Origin: Hormiphora californensis
Lineage: Eukaryota > Ctenophora > Tentaculata > Cydippida > Pleurobrachiidae
Reading direction: 5' to 3'
DNA: 64,000 nt
Assembly (NCBI GenBank): GCA_020137815.1
Contig: CM035353.1
Span: 2,372,982 to 2,436,981, forward strand
Shown here: positions 52,815 through 64,000 of the stretch, piece by piece
Layout: the number at the start of each line of letters is the position of its first letter
Position numbering within the stretch: the stretch's first letter is position 1
Made by a program: the position numbers and the translations under genes
Notes under the pieces: generated by a model
The model's database searches: none
What the model was told of the DNA's origin: nothing
Seen by the model: the letters and a program-made list of their open reading frames with translations, nothing else

Positions 52815-52949
52815 TATATAATACGAGTACGACGAGAACATGTTCAGTTTTGGATCCTTTAATCAGGATAATCTTGAATTTTTGGTGAGGGTGAGCGGGT
52901 CTGGAGAGACAATGTCATACATTCTACAAAGATGCAATGAGTTGGAAAT
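52815..52949 (+). CDS. TATA box and first coding exon of an unknown gene
   Basis: TATATAA (52815-52821) lies 19 nt before ATG 52840. The exon encodes MFSFGSFNQDNLEFLVRVSG, SGETMSYILQRCNELE and ends at a consensus donor AAAT|GTAAGT (exon end 52949, phase 2). Possible later segments near 53582 (MCIKCESNLPADRKSF) and 53730 (DAPDVPVDKDSMGPMG) could belong but were not connected with certainty. No family recognised. Confidence 0.4.
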
Positions 52950-53091
52950 GTAAGTGGTATTGCGATTGCCATGCTAGAAAAACTGCATTATCTCTATTAT
53001 AATTTGGAGATGACTGATGTGATGGCCGTACGTTCAGCAGTATCTACGCGACAGACTGCTCCTTCATAAAACACTTCATAAAACACGGTTC

Positions 53092-53148
53092 GACACAAAC
53101 GTGTCCTCATCAGTGTTAAGCTTAACACTAATGAGGAAACTTTTGTGT
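53092..53148. repeat. Hairpin repeat
   Basis: GACACAAACGTGTCCTCAT and AGTGTTAAGCTTAACACT fold with ATGAGGAAACTTTTGTGTC; near-perfect arms of ~28 bp and no loop at the AAGCTT centre. Confidence 0.7.
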
Positions 53149-54880
53149 CAAAACGTTTGTTTTATTAGCAATTTGATTTTAACACCTGAATCAACGTCGT
53201 TTTCCTGAATGCCTGAACCCACGCTAACACATGCGAGACCTGTTTGGAGGTCATTCAGTGGCCCCCACTCCAATCAAATTTGGTCACTATATAGTGGTTT
53301 ATGAAGGAGCAGACTGTCGCTTAGATACCGCCTATTGCGCCAACGAACGACTTCGACGTTCCTCTCCAAATTATAATAGAGATCCTTCAAACCTTACAAT
53401 TATTATTAAATATTTTTCGTTATTAATACAATTAAAATAATATGGTTGGGAGGGTGTTTTAATCCTAACTCCCTTTTAGAATTGATCTAACTGAATCAGA
53501 TGAGGCCATGTTTTCCCTGACGATTCTCGGTGATTCCCTGATGGTTAGAGGACAACAACGAGGGTAATAGAGAGTGAGGAAATGTGCATAAAATGTGAAA
53601 GTAACCTGCCGGCAGACAGGAAATCTTTCTGCTGGAGAATTCTAACCGCTGAGAAAAGTTTTTTCAGTATAAGAATGTTGATTAAGTGGGCAATACAACT
53701 TGTAATCAAATGTTTAATCTCTTTCTCAGATGCACCAGATGTACCTGTTGATAAAGACTCGATGGGACCAATGGGCCGGCCTTGCTGTTAGGATTCATGA
53801 AGAGGTGGGATACCTTCTGCAGGGCCAATAAAGTATCTGAGACACTGAAAGCCATAATGGAAAAGAAAATGTAGTGAAATTTTTTCATGTTCCACCCACA
53901 CATGATGATGGCTTTAGATACTAAAACCTAACCCTGCACTTCTACCTGATTGTTCTCGCCCGACCGTGAAACAAGTTCTTGCATTGGTGGAACTCAAGAA
54001 GCGAAAGCTTGGATCATCCAAACTAATCTCTTGACGTAACTCACCTTTTTGTAATACTATTTTATAATTTAATATATTAACATTTCAAAAATGACTTTGC
54101 TTCCGAACATACGAGGGTGCAAGTTATATTGCTCGCACAAACAGACACACATGATCGTGTCGTTCTCTTTGCCGTTGCTCCTCCTTATCAGTATCTCACC
54201 ACTACAACTATAACTGCAGGACAATATTGACAGTGTCAAATTATTGTCAACAGATTTAATAATAATAATGCAGCCGACAACCCTATAAAAGTTCATGACT
54301 GCGAAAAGAACTCGGGCTGCTGGGGGAGGGGGCGACCACTCCCCTCAGATCCTATCATCCCCCTAGCAGGCCCACCCCCGTCGGGTAGGTCTCGCGCCCA
54401 AGGGACCCACGATGTCTTATCTGCTCCTGTCAATGTTATAGCCACCCCTTCCCGTCTCCCCTTACATCACGTCCAAATCACCGAAGTACCTGAGTATGGA
54501 GACGGTCAAGTAACATCCAACAAGTATCTAGGGACAATGGATATATGCAGAAAACCCACTCGCAGGGCTCATTGCGAATGAGATGGAAATTTCCCCGGAA
54601 ACGCCCTCTCCGCCAAGGCCGCGGTGGACAAGTGGACGGCTGTCAGGAATAACTATTTCCAGACAATGCGGCTATAAGATATAATGAAACAGGTACAACG
54701 ATAGAAAGTAATAGACCATTTGGGAAGTAAACAGTGTAGTCGAACACATTTTTTCTGCAGATTTCCCCTTGTACGAGTTTTTAGGAATAATGCATTCCAT
54801 CCACCCGGCCCTTCCTACTGCAGACGTACTTGAACACACTAACAACTATTTTACCTCAGGAAGCTGAATCTCAGAAAGAA
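53149..54880. other. Region with isolated possible exons only
   Basis: Short open segments near 53582-53790 only. A G/C-rich stretch at 54310-54420 has no clear frame. Confidence 0.3.
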
Positions 54881-55665
54881 CCGGGTTGGTTTAAGATACT
54901 ACACCAACATCTTGGACCAGTGCCCTGATAAAACCGGATGCCCGACTGACGACGGGACCGAATGGCCGACTCCAGAAGGCAATCCGGAGGAAAACGATAG
55001 AAGATATTCATGGTAACATGGCAGAAGAACAGAAACGCCATAACACACAGATCCAGGATATCACGAGAGAAAGAAATGTTCTGCTCAAACAAATCTTAGA
55101 TAAACTGTGAAGTGCTGGCTGTGATATAGCTTTTTTGTACGTCTACTATGTTATCATGTATTGTTGTAAAAGTAAAGTGTGTTTTATTGTTGAATGTTGA
55201 TGGGTTTGTTGATACAACTATGAGTTAGTAGAGTGATCTCGTGATATTGAAACATGCGAAAAGTTATTCAAAATTAATAGAGTTGTGACAGTTGACCTGT
55301 TAAAAAGCGAGATTGAGAGAATCGGAGTCAGAATTGGTTTGGGATACTGCACCAACATCTCGGGACCAGTGCCCTGATACAACCGGAACCATACAACCGG
55401 AACAACCAGAAGAACCTGAACAACCGGAACCTGAACAACCGGAACCATAGATTGGATCGTAACCCTTCACCGGCATTTTGGGAACACGCTCTAACCACGC
55501 CAGATGTCAGGTTCACAACTGGCACCAATGGACGAAGTCAGAAGGCAGTGAGGAGAAGACAATCGACCAGGAAACACAGCAGTAGAAGCAGAAGAGGCAC
55601 AACACCGATATTATGGCTATAATGAGGAAGAGAAACAATATTCTGGAAAAAAAATCATTGAGAAA
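54881..55665 (+). repeat. Two diverged copies of the 'GTSALIQPD' exon family
   Basis: 54884 and 55339 both begin GGTTTGGGATACT-like text and (A)CACCAACATCTCGGGACCA, with the downstream text CAACCGGAACC expanded as a short repeat at 55378-55445. They match exons at 56740 and 57653 (DPDWFGILHQHLGTSALIQP). The frames here are interrupted, so these are worn copies. Confidence 0.5.
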
Positions 55666-55817
55666 CTCTAAATGGTGTTTGGTAATGGGTCTGTTGATTT
55701 ATAATAGGAATAAGGAGATGGAACGTTTTTAGTCCTATTGTCGTGCATTTATTGTGTTTATTCGAAATTCGAAAAAGCAAACATCATTGATTCAGATTTC
55801 GAAAATTTTGAATAAGG

Positions 55818-55936
55818 AGAAGTTGAACCCCCAGCCGCCAGACATACTGCAGTCGAACCCCCAGCCGCCACAGGAACAGTTGAACCCCCAGCCACCAGAC
55901 CTACTGCAGTCGAACCCCCAGCCGCCACAGGAATAG
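55818..55936 (+). repeat. Coding-type tandem repeat (NPQPP)
   Basis: Four units of ~27 bp encode LNPQPPDILQS / NPQPPQEQ in one open frame ending TAG 55936. An upstream ATG is at 55754. Could be a small Pro-rich peptide or a decayed exon. Confidence 0.5.
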
Positions 55937-56370
55937 TTGAACAGTAACCGTGGAGGACCCCCGATGCGATATTCTTTTATATAACATCTGGGACGGGGGA
56001 AGTAAAGAATGTAGGGAGTGTGTATCTCATAAAAATTATAACACAAAATACAAGCACACTCTCCGCCATTACCCGGTGTGGAGGAGGAGAAGGAGGTTCT
56101 CCTAGGAGACGTGGAGGAGACGGAAGGGGCCATATCGGTAGAGGGCGTAATTTTTAGTGATTTCTCCTTCCATATCTATTTCAGGGCTGTTGGAAAGCGG
56201 CCAATCAAGGGTACCCTAGAAGAAATTGAAAAAATCTTCCTCCGAAAGACAAAAGGAGCTGCGAACTATGCTAAAGACTACTAAGACAGCTGCGAAATTC
56301 CTGAGGTATGTTGACTCAAAATATATATATGCCGAGTTGGCCACGTGGCCAAAGTCTTAATTATCGCATA

Positions 56371-57070
56371 TACAAATTGTAATATATTTGCAACCCATTT
56401 TCAGTAAAGGACTATTCATGAAGTATGATGAGTCAACAGTATTCACACATAACCTCTGCCCGACCTCAAAACGACAGAACCAGGTCATATGTGAGGATTT
56501 TTACTGTCAGGACTACACAGGCTTACTGATATCGGCGTGCAACGAGAGATTTGACACCACCAATGCCAAAAAAACTCTCTATAATGTCCTTTCTAATACT
56601 AGGATAAAACTGTAAGTTTCTTTATTAAGAATTGGCCTACACAAACACACACACACACACATACATACATGAGAATCATTCTCTGAAACTTCGCGAAAAT
56701 AGATTGGAAAATGTTCGGACAATTTTGTGAAGAAAAAAAATTCTAAGAAAGACCCAGATTGGTTTGGGATACTACACCAACATCTCGGGACCAGTGCCCT
56801 AATACAACCGGATATGTCAGATAACCATAGATTGGTTCGTAACCCTTCACCGGCATTTGGGGAACACGCTCAACAGTTACATCGGGATACAGCCGCAAAA
56901 ACGCAACCTGCTATCGACCACATGTACCAAATCCGACCTCGCAACAGCAATTGGAGACTTTTTTATTATTCCTGAATCTGAACCATGCCCCAAATGCAAG
57001 CGCACCGACAACCTCCACGATGGCAATCTCCTTCAGAAGTGTGAACACAGAAAACAACACCAGAGGACCT
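56371..57070 (+). CDS. Duplicated exon pair, proximal copy (unknown gene)
   Basis: Exon 1, ~56405-56611, between ATTTTCAG and donor CT|GTAAGT, encodes KGLFMKYDESTVFTHNLCPT ... CEDFYCQDYTGLLISACNER. A later segment, 56740-56975, encodes DPDWFGILHQHLGTSALIQP ... AAKTQPAIDHMYQIRPRN; then ESEPCPKCKRTDNL in the next frame. The distal copy at 57291 is almost identical. After CKRTDN this copy departs from the distal one. Family not recognised; Cys pairs suggest a zinc-binding fold. Confidence 0.4.
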
Positions 57071-57290
57071 CCTAAATCCCCCCCCCCCCCAGGCCAACCA
57101 ACACTGGAAGCAGCTTCCCACAAGCACAGGGTGCACCAATCCAACCGCCGCACATAATCACTCCCCAGCTCCAAACCAGCCACGCGTACCGGGGCCCTGG
57201 AGACACCAACACCAGCCACGTCAGCAGGGGCCATGGTTTTTTTCTATTTCCCGAAAAAATGGCATTTTGCCCCACTGTGCCACGTGGCCA

Positions 57291-58093
57291 AAATTGTAAT
57301 ATATTTGCAACCCATTTTTAGTAAAGGACTATTCATGAAGTATGATGAGTCAACAGTATTCACACATAACCTCTGCCCGACCTCAAAACGACAGAACCAG
57401 GTCATATGTGAGGATTTTTACTGTCAGGACTACACAGGCTTACTGATATCGGCGTGCAACGAGAGATTTGACACCACCAATGCCAAAAAAACTCTCTATA
57501 ATGTCCTTTCTAATACTAGGATAAAACTGTAAGTTTCTTTATTAAGAATTGGCCTACACAAACACACACACACATACATACATGAGAATCATTCTCTGAA
57601 ACTTCGCGAAAATAGATTGGAAAATGTTCGACCAATTTTGTGAAGAAAAAAAATTCTAAGAAAGACCCAGATTGGTTTGGGATACTGCACCAACATCTCG
57701 GGACCAGTGCCCTAATACAACCGGATATGTCAGAGAACCATAGATTGGTTTGTAACCCTTCGCCGGCATTCTGGGAACACGCTCAACAGTTACATCGGGA
57801 TACAGCCGCAAAAACGCAACCTGCTATCGACCACATGTACCAAATCCGACTTCGTAACAGCAATTGGAGACCTTTTTATTATTCCTGAATCTGAACCATG
57901 CCCCAAATGCAAGCGCACCGACAACCTCACTGTCAAATTTGGCAGCGCTGGCCTAATCTTATGTTTTGAAAGTTGGACACCGGCGCATTACAAATGCTAC
58001 AAACAGGCTTCTGATGCAAACCTTTTTTTCCTCTGTCAGTACTACACGGGACTTTCCTTGGAGATAGATATGAAATTGGTAACAATAAGTTGA
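57291..58093 (+). CDS. Duplicated exon pair, distal copy
   Basis: Same exons as the proximal copy (offset about 915 bp; few substitutions, one shorter CA repeat). Here CPKCKRTDNLTVKFGSAGLI continues into CFESWTPAHYKCYKQASDAN and FLCQYYTGLSLEIDMKL, ending TGA at 58093, so this copy keeps a longer 3' end. Confidence 0.4.
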
Positions 58094-58540
58094 ATAACGT
58101 TCATATTTTATTTACTTTTATTCATGTACTTGTTATAACAATGATCCAGAAACTACTTATCGTAAGAGTTAAATCACATGGATCGAACACGACAGGGCAT
58201 GGGGCCGAACAGTTTTATCTTTACCCATTGTTCTATGTTCCGATTCGTTCACCAGGAGGAAGACTTATAATATTTGATCATTTTACATCATAGCTGCATC
58301 ATTATTATTAATTTTAAATCTGATTTCTGTCTTTTTTCTGAGTGATATATTGTCATAATTTGTTGGGCATTTCTATCATCTTTTTCATCATTTATGATTA
58401 CAAGTTACAAATAATTTACAGTGTTTCCACGTGCCAGCTGCAGAGAATGTTGGCGCAGAATATTTCTTATTTTTAGAATGATGAGTAATAATAGAAATAA
58501 CATTTTCGCAAGGATTTTGCATACCATCCCCACCCACAGC
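58094..58540. other. Intergenic DNA
   Basis: No gene seen. CACGTGCCAGCTGCAGAGAA at 58429 recurs, diverged, at 59402. Confidence 0.35.
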
Positions 58541-59520
58541 TAGCCCCCTACGCGACGCAGCTACAAAGATATACCAGACGAATATGAAAAACAGGTCTGT
58601 GCTGACCCAAGGCACTGTTCTCGATTCTGCATGGGTCGAGGATAAGTAACGTGCAGTACCGTGCGGAGTTTACGACAGAGCTACACAAGAACATGGTGGA
58701 GGCATTATACCACCCTGAACCATCTGCCTCCCGATCCCGATCCCCAACACCAGCACCATCGACGGCCCCATCAGAGATTTCTTTTGATTAATATGAACTA
58801 AGATTTATTATCACGGTTTAGTCTCTATGTTGTCCAAATCTCTCGCTCAATCACAATCCCAATCATATTATTGTATATTATTGTATATATGTATATTATT
58901 GTATAATTATTGTATTGTGAAAGAAGCCTGCATGATCGTATAATCGCTATCCATAGCTAGCCCCCTACGCGACGCAGCTACAAAGATATACCAGACGAAT
59001 ATGAAAAACAAGTACAGGAGAAACAGCTAGCCAAGTTGTGGCTCACAGGTCTGTGCTGACCCTTGAGTCATTAAAATATTTTCTATTCTTTTCTCGTTTC
59101 AGAGAGATCTATACAGTTGTATTGATTGTAGGTGCTACGTACATTATTACTCCAAACCCTATGAACACTCTTCAAACTATTCTCCATGCTGAAGACATGC
59201 ACAATGTTGGCCAAAGCTATTGTTTTGGAGTTAAAGCCTAGCATTTGTTTCGAAGTCGACCGTGTTGATTTATATGATAACCCCATGTTGGATTCTATTT
59301 TTTTCTAATTGATATGTCATCTTTGAAATATTATTTATTGGGCATTTTTTGTCATCTTTTCCATATTTTAATGATTACAACTTGCAATACTAAGTTTTTT
59401 CACGTGCTGGCTGCAGAGAATGTTAGCACAGAGTCTTGTAGGAATATGTCTAGAAAATAAAAGGAAGTACAGGAGAAACAGCTGGCGAAATTGTGGCTTA
59501 CCTGTAGCTGATGGCTGCTA
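58541..59520 (+). repeat. Dispersed duplicate of an exon (PTRRSYKDIPDEYEKQVQEK)
   Basis: The segment starting GCTAGCCCCCTACGCGACGC occurs at 58541 and 58955. The second continues as QLAKLWLT to a possible donor, and a third partial copy (EVQEKQLAKLWLT) is at 59464. This looks like one exon copied three times, with unequal losses. The ATG frame at 58490-58615 on the other strand is a shadow. Confidence 0.45.
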
Positions 59521-59644
59521 TTGTTAACTCTCAGGGTGTACTAGACGGTCATTGCCACGTTGTGCTGTCATTTATTTGTCTTTTATTTCACATAAACAGA
59601 GAGATGTAAGATGAGACCTTGCTAACACACATCTTCTATTACAG

Positions 59645-60590
59645 AAGATCGACCAAGGGGAAACCGAAAAACAGTACATTGTCTGTAAGGTTTGTACCTC
59701 TGTTCAATATGAGGTACCCGGCAGAGTAAGCCAGATAGGCAAGAAGGGAAAAGCCATTACAACCCACCAGTGGACGGCCGTTGTCCAGAGAGTCAGACAG
59801 CACCTCGACAATTTAAACCATGAAAAAGAGGAGGCAAGACATTTGGACAAGGAGTTCAAAAAAGTATCACAGGTAATTCCATTAACTATTCAATTATTCA
59901 GGTATCTAGCTAGCAACTACACAAAATTTCGCATTCTAATGATTTCAACCACTGTTATGTTTCGTAATACTGAATAACTTACAGGCTACCCTGGCCAAAG
60001 AGAACATTGTAAGAGTGGCACTAAACAACGTTAACCACGGCTACTCTTACCGGTCCTGTGAGGACAACATGGTCACACTGAATGACTGCCTTGCCGAGAT
60101 AGGGGACACTTCGCATGGCCGGGACATACCCCCCAAGATAGTTGACACTGCTGATAAAGTGTTGAGGGAAAACCTGAACGACTACATCAGGACATCTTCC
60201 GACACCCTGGGGTTCCGTTTGCCATACTCATTAGTGATGGACAAAGACCAGTCGAAATGCAGGTAGATACTAAAAATCATGTTTTACTGATGCCCTGTTT
60301 TATTGATTTACTGTTTCAAACACTGAAATTCTACAAACTTTAGAGCTTAACTAATCATTTACATACTCCCTTTCAGAAAAAGAACCATCCTCTGCATGAA
60401 GCTGCCTGACATAGGGGGGGAGCAGACCTGTCCCAAGTACGTGGGGAACCCTTCTGCCAAGGACAACAGTGGGGCTGGATTGGCGACCCTTGCAGTGAAG
60501 ACGCTGAAGAGCCGTTTTCCTGGGCTGATCACCCATGGACAGTATGTTGGGGGATCCTTCGACTTCAAGTCACCTTCCTTTTGCTTTTAA
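59645..60590 (+). CDS. Transposon-derived zinc-finger protein (three exons)
   Basis: Exons 59645-59872, 59985-60262 and 60377-60590, all with consistent phases. N-terminal zinc-finger-like region YIVCKVCTSVQYEVPGRVSQ ... KAITTHQWTAVVQRVRQHLD (C2...H2, reminiscent of BED/TTF-type fingers), then IPPKIVDTADKVLRENLNDY, the segment LGFRLPYSLVMDKDQSKC, and HGQYVGGSFDF. The order of DK-x-Q/T and GGSFDG-like words is one I associate with uncharacterised, lineage-expanded families probably derived from hAT-type transposases. The last exon ends in TAA soon after GGSFDFK, earlier than expected, so the copy may be truncated. No 5' start codon exon was located. Confidence 0.5.
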
Positions 60591-60723
60591 TATATCATCA
60601 ACTTTTCATTTTTATAGTTCAGACTCCGTGTTTCTATACACCCCTCCCCTTCCTTCTTTAGCCCCCCCCCCCCTAACTCACCTTACTTCCTTATAGCCTT
60701 TATAGTCTACAAGTTACAATTAC

Positions 60724-60919
60724 ATGGCCTGCGGGGACTGCCTAGGTCGAGCACCCTGCCCCAAAGACAGATGCAGAGTAGAGCAGGCCGGAGAGGAGAG
60801 AACCTCAGGAGGACCCTCCAGATTGATACCCACGCCCAATTAGTGGAGGCCGTGGAAGCCGGAGCTGAGGATGAGTCGCCAGGGCCGTCCAACCAGGGAA
60901 ACAAACTGTTAACTAAATA
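60724..60919 (+). pseudogene. Fragment related to the 40.2-41.2 kb frame
   Basis: MACGDCLGRAPCPKDRCRVE, then (shifted by one base) GENLRRTLQIDTHAQLVEAV, EAGAEDESPGPSNQG to a TAG. It matches 40240-40580, and lies similarly 3' of the gene above, so both loci may descend from one duplicated segment. Confidence 0.45.
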
Positions 60920-61270
60920 GAAACAATAACACATAATTAGAAACAACCACAATTTAATAGAACCCTTATAAATACATATATTACTCCTATAGATTGGTGT
61001 ACAGAGGGAAGATCCTTCATCAGCCCAACCCCAGGGCAATGGTATACTTCGTACCGGGGGGGGGGGGGGGGGGGGGATCAACACTTAACTGCATGACACT
61101 CATGCCAGTTAGGGTGGGTGGGTTTACGAGGGGTCCGACAGTTAAGTTACAGTTTACACATTTAACTGCCTAAAAATGGGGTGTGTGGGGGTGTTTATAT
61201 GGTTAAAATTTACCCAACTGCAATATAAATACAGTCGGACCCCGATTTAGGAAGGAGAAAAATCTTAAAA
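60920..61270. other. Non-coding, G-run and MITE end
   Basis: Holds a 21-bp G-run (61057-61077) and the 5' end of a pogo-like MITE (61232-61250). TTAACTGCATGACACTCATGCC (61085) is inverted at about 61836, bracketing the next frame. Confidence 0.5.
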
Positions 61271-61528
61271 ATGAGCTCTGATTGTGTATATTTTGTAAAC
61301 ATCATGCGGATGGACAAAAATCCTCCGGATAGGATTCCCTGTAGGAATTATATTGCTCACTGCAATCACCCTAACTGTGATTACATCCAGTGGAGGTACA
61401 ATATGGCCATCCACTATGCGGACAAAGATCCGTCAGCTCTGATTCCAACCGAAGATGATTCCAACCGAAGATGGCCAAAATACGAGCATCTGGGTGATGT
61501 ATCGTCGGAAGAACTTCAGAAAGAGTAA
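61271..61528 (+). CDS. 85-residue C2H2-like zinc-finger protein
   Basis: ATG to TAA, intact. Contains CRNYIAHCNHPNCDYIQWRY followed by HYAD, a likely single zinc finger, and an acidic C-terminus (DVSSEELQKE). It lies between inverted copies of a GCATGACACTCATGC word and G/C-runs (61058 and 61868), so it may be the cargo of a ~800-bp element. Family unknown. Confidence 0.4.
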   Translation: MSSDCVYFVNIMRMDKNPPDRIPCRNYIAHCNHPNCDYIQWRYNMAIHYADKDPSALIPTEDDSNRRWPKYEHLGDVSSEELQKE

Positions 61529-62090
61529 TTTTATAGTCAAGCGCTGAATTTTGATTTATTCAATTTTACTAAAAACATGTTGTTTCAAATGATTTTACTA
61601 GTGGTATCGGGTAGTATATGGTACGGTCGTGATAACGATATTGGATCGGGCATGCTATTGGGTCATTAGTTCATTCCTTTTAATTTAAGACACAACATGT
61701 ACGATTCTTAGTGTGTCTTGTGTTTGGGGGGTGGGTATACATTTTCAGATGAAACTGCAGTTAAGTTCGGCACCTAAGTGCAAAATATGTGGGGGATAGT
61801 GGTAGTTAAATTGTTTTTGAAAATTTCGCAGTTATCGGCATGAGTGTCATGCAGTTAAGTGCTGACCCCCCCCCCCCCCCCTCGAATACAACAATGTGGC
61901 GGTCTCACTCACCAGGAAGACAAGAGAAATAAGAAGGAGGTTAACAAAACCTGAACATGTGCAGCATCACTGCCGACAAGTGTTGACAATGACACCTCGT
62001 GTCGCAGGTAAGGTTTTGTAATTTTGTACTTCCAACTTCTTATTCAATATTCATTTTATTCAAATTAAGTTACTAATTAATTAGATATTA
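61529..62090. other. Non-coding DNA
   Basis: Right end of the inverted bracket and an 18-bp C-run at 61867-61883. No gene seen. Confidence 0.4.
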
Positions 62091-62711
62091 TAAGACATTT
62101 CTCTCGCAGAAAACGGCTGGAGAATTAGGGGGCTATGAGGATGCTCTAGAAAACTTCAGGGGAGGAATATACACTATACGACACAGAATAGCCACTGATG
62201 CACACTACCTACATAGGGGCGAATTGGGGGCTAAGGAATCGAAGGAAACACAGCTCCTCAGATGATGACAAGAGTCGAGGGGATCGAGAACACGCTCAAG
62301 GTGGTTCTCGAAAACCAGGAGAGGATATTGGCGTATTTGCTTAGTAAGTAGTAAGTATGATTCATTTTATTCAAATTAAGTTTCTAATCAATTAGATATA
62401 ATAAGACATTTCTCTCGCAGGAAACGGCTGGAGAATAAGGGGGCTATGAGGGTGCTCTAGAAAACTTCAGGGGAGGAATATACACTATACGACACAGAAT
62501 AGCCGCTGATGCACACTACCTACATAGGGGCGAATTGGGGGCTAAGGAATCGAAGGAAACACAACTTCTCATGATGACAAGAGTCGAGGGGATCGAGAAC
62601 ACGCTCAAGGTGGTTCTCGAAAACCAGGAGAGGATATTGGCGATGATGGGAAATGTTTTAAAAAAACAGGAGGAGCCGGCGAGAAAACTTCTGAGTAAGT
62701 TGTATAATATT
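62091..62711 (+). CDS. Tandemly duplicated exon (ALENFRGGIYTIRHRIA)
   Basis: 62109-62340 and 62420-62640 are copies about 311 bp apart. Each follows TTTCTCTCGCAG and encodes LENFRGGIYTIRHRIA(T/A)DAH, HRGELGAKESKETQ. The second continues TRVEGIENTLKVVLENQERI into a coiled coil ending at donor GA|GTAAGT (62694). The first has TGATGA after QLLR; the second has a TAA near its start. Each copy therefore has one defect. Confidence 0.4.
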
Positions 62712-62724
62712 AATATCCACATTA

Positions 62725-63096
62725 ATGGTAATTAGTTGGCGGGACATGTGGCGGCACAGACGGGCGATTCACCAGAAACAGGCCTTCCCCTGTCGATACA
62801 GGGCATGTGATGGGGAATTCCGGTCGATCGAGGAACGGGACCAGCACCACTCCCGAGACCACGATCAAGGGAATCATCAGTGTACGGAGTGCTACATGTC
62901 CTTCATGTACCTGTCCGAGCTACAGGAAATAGTTAGCCGAGTAAACGACACAGCAGATGTTGGACCATTGCTGGCGGATTTGGTACGGATTGTGCACACG
63001 TACCCAAATCATCACAAGGGTGGACAATTAGAAACTAATGTTGGACGACTTGTTTATAGGCAGGCCATGATCAGGTTTCTGTTTGGCATTATGTGA
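62725..63096 (+). CDS. C2H2 zinc-finger protein or exon
   Basis: 123 codons from ATG. One canonical C2H2 finger: CRYRACDGEFRSIEERDQHH then SRDH (C-x4-C-x12-H-x4-H); a partial finger before it (RHRRAIH) and a Cys pair after it (HQCTEC). The C-terminal 60 residues are helical (ELQEIVSRVNDTADVGPLLA). It probably binds DNA or RNA. It may be spliced to the exon ending at 62694; no upstream promoter seen. Confidence 0.5.
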   Translation: MVISWRDMWRHRRAIHQKQAFPCRYRACDGEFRSIEERDQHHSRDHDQGNHQCTECYMSFMYLSELQEIVSRVNDTADVGPLLADLVRIVHTYPNHHKGGQLETNVGRLVYRQAMIRFLFGIM

Positions 63097-64000
63097 AAGC
63101 AAGGACCAGGGAGAGCAGTCAGGGAACACAGGCCCAACCATAGACGACACCAAGGGGAACATCGACAGACCAGGTGTGCCCAGATCAGGTGGGAGATTAA
63201 CTTTAGTTTAATATTTATTTAAATTTATGTAATTCATACTTGTAATAACAATGATCCAGGAACTTGCAGTGGTTCGAACTACTATTATATGTACTTTTCG
63301 GAAGATTACCTGTGCCGGGTTTCAATTCAATTCAATTGTTAAATTAGACACCCCGCAACACTATGTGGTCAAAACGCGCATTTGTCCGATAGGAATCCTC
63401 CGTTTTGAGGGGTTTTGCGCGATTTTGTTAGGCGCTTTCAGGGAGCGTGCACGCTTGCGTGTGCTGTCAAACACCCTGGAAATTGTGTAGCAGTTGTAGG
63501 TAATCGTCTAAAGATCATTTTGCTACCCATAACTTGGCTGAAAGTGCGGCAGGTTTTGGACAGCACGGCATCAAAGTTCGTCCTATAGCCCAAAAACTGG
63601 CTTCTGTTCAAAGCGCAACCTAAATTTTGGTATCAAAAGAAAGCTAGGGGGCTAGAGATTACTATGCAACCTTTCCATCGCAACCGGTCCGATGCGGTCA
63701 TGTATCAAATGCGACATTTATGCTAAAAAAGCGCTTGTCAGCGCTGGTTTTACACGTAAAAACGCGCAACGAGGTTAGATCTTGGTCAAAATTGAGCCTC
63801 TACTGCGCGTTTTCTATCAAAATCACTAGATCTCGCGAGCCTATCGGACATGACCACATAGTGCGCAAGTTGACTAAAATAGTTATGAGATAAACGGAAA
63901 AACAAAGAAAAGAACTCACGATTAAAACGCCAGAGCTCTCAAACCAGCCTTCTTATGTGACACAAATCACGATTCACAATGTCGCTGGGTGTAGAGGTGC
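63097..64000. other. Non-coding end of window with an inverted pair
   Basis: GCAACACTATGTGGTC...GTCCGATAGG (63355-63395) is inverted at 63838-63872 (CCTATCGGACATGACCACAT), marking a ~520-bp foldback or TIR element. No gene seen. Confidence 0.5.

Overview
The window is eukaryotic, probably from an invertebrate animal. It has short introns with GTAAGT-like donors and YAG acceptors, shuffled extracellular modules including a sushi/CCP exon, SIAH-type RING genes and a very dense, nested transposon load. Intron size and gene style would fit a sponge or another early-branching metazoan, but nothing here proves the lineage. No bacterial or organellar signature was seen.

Layout. 0-4.2 kb: 3' exons of one multi-exon gene with three ~110-bp hAT-type MITEs in or next to it, then one orphan exon. 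4.6-10.3 kb: low-complexity and GA/CT microsatellite DNA, interrupted by a possible promoter with two RFX X-boxes (8.1 kb). 10.9-18.6 kb: a gene for a secreted or surface protein (signal peptide, two copies of a ~143-residue module, one sushi module, all in phase-1 exons). Its first intron holds a 4.5-kb terminal-inverted-repeat element (9-bp target duplication) that carries its own intron-containing gene. That gene's intron in turn holds a 1.4-kb, essentially perfect foldback built from the 5' end of a Tc1/mariner-type element. 18.6-24.3 kb: nested MITEs and foldbacks, several with exact 9-bp or 8-bp target duplications. 24.8-25.8 kb: a decayed gene hit by a tiny poly(A)-tailed insertion.

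26.4-36.8 kb is the most striking part: a young, essentially intact LTR retroelement (LTRs differ at 1 of 247 positions) of the Ty3/gypsy (Metaviridae) type. It has gag, pol, an envelope-like gene and two further open frames before the 3' LTR. Gag and pol are joined by a canonical -1 frameshift site, T TTA AAC, directly before the gag stop. A consensus splice donor lies nine codons into gag, and two acceptors downstream (in front of the envelope-like frame and the third frame) both restore the gag reading frame. Together these suggest a compact, retrovirus-like expression programme: unspliced RNA for Gag and Gag-Pol, and spliced RNAs that borrow the gag start codon.

36.8-41.2 kb: two broken copies of an unknown gene and other exon fragments. 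39-44.5 kb: a decayed tandem cluster of SIAH-like RING genes, where one paralogue preserves the empty site of a pogo-like MITE. 44.5-64 kb: exon fragments, a small two-exon gene, LINE debris, pogo-like MITEs, a 772-bp TIR element enclosing a tRNA-like sequence, segmental duplications, a transposon-derived zinc-finger gene (59.6-60.6 kb) and a C2H2 zinc-finger frame near the end. Several exons carry single-base disruptions; some may be assembly errors in homopolymers rather than real mutations.
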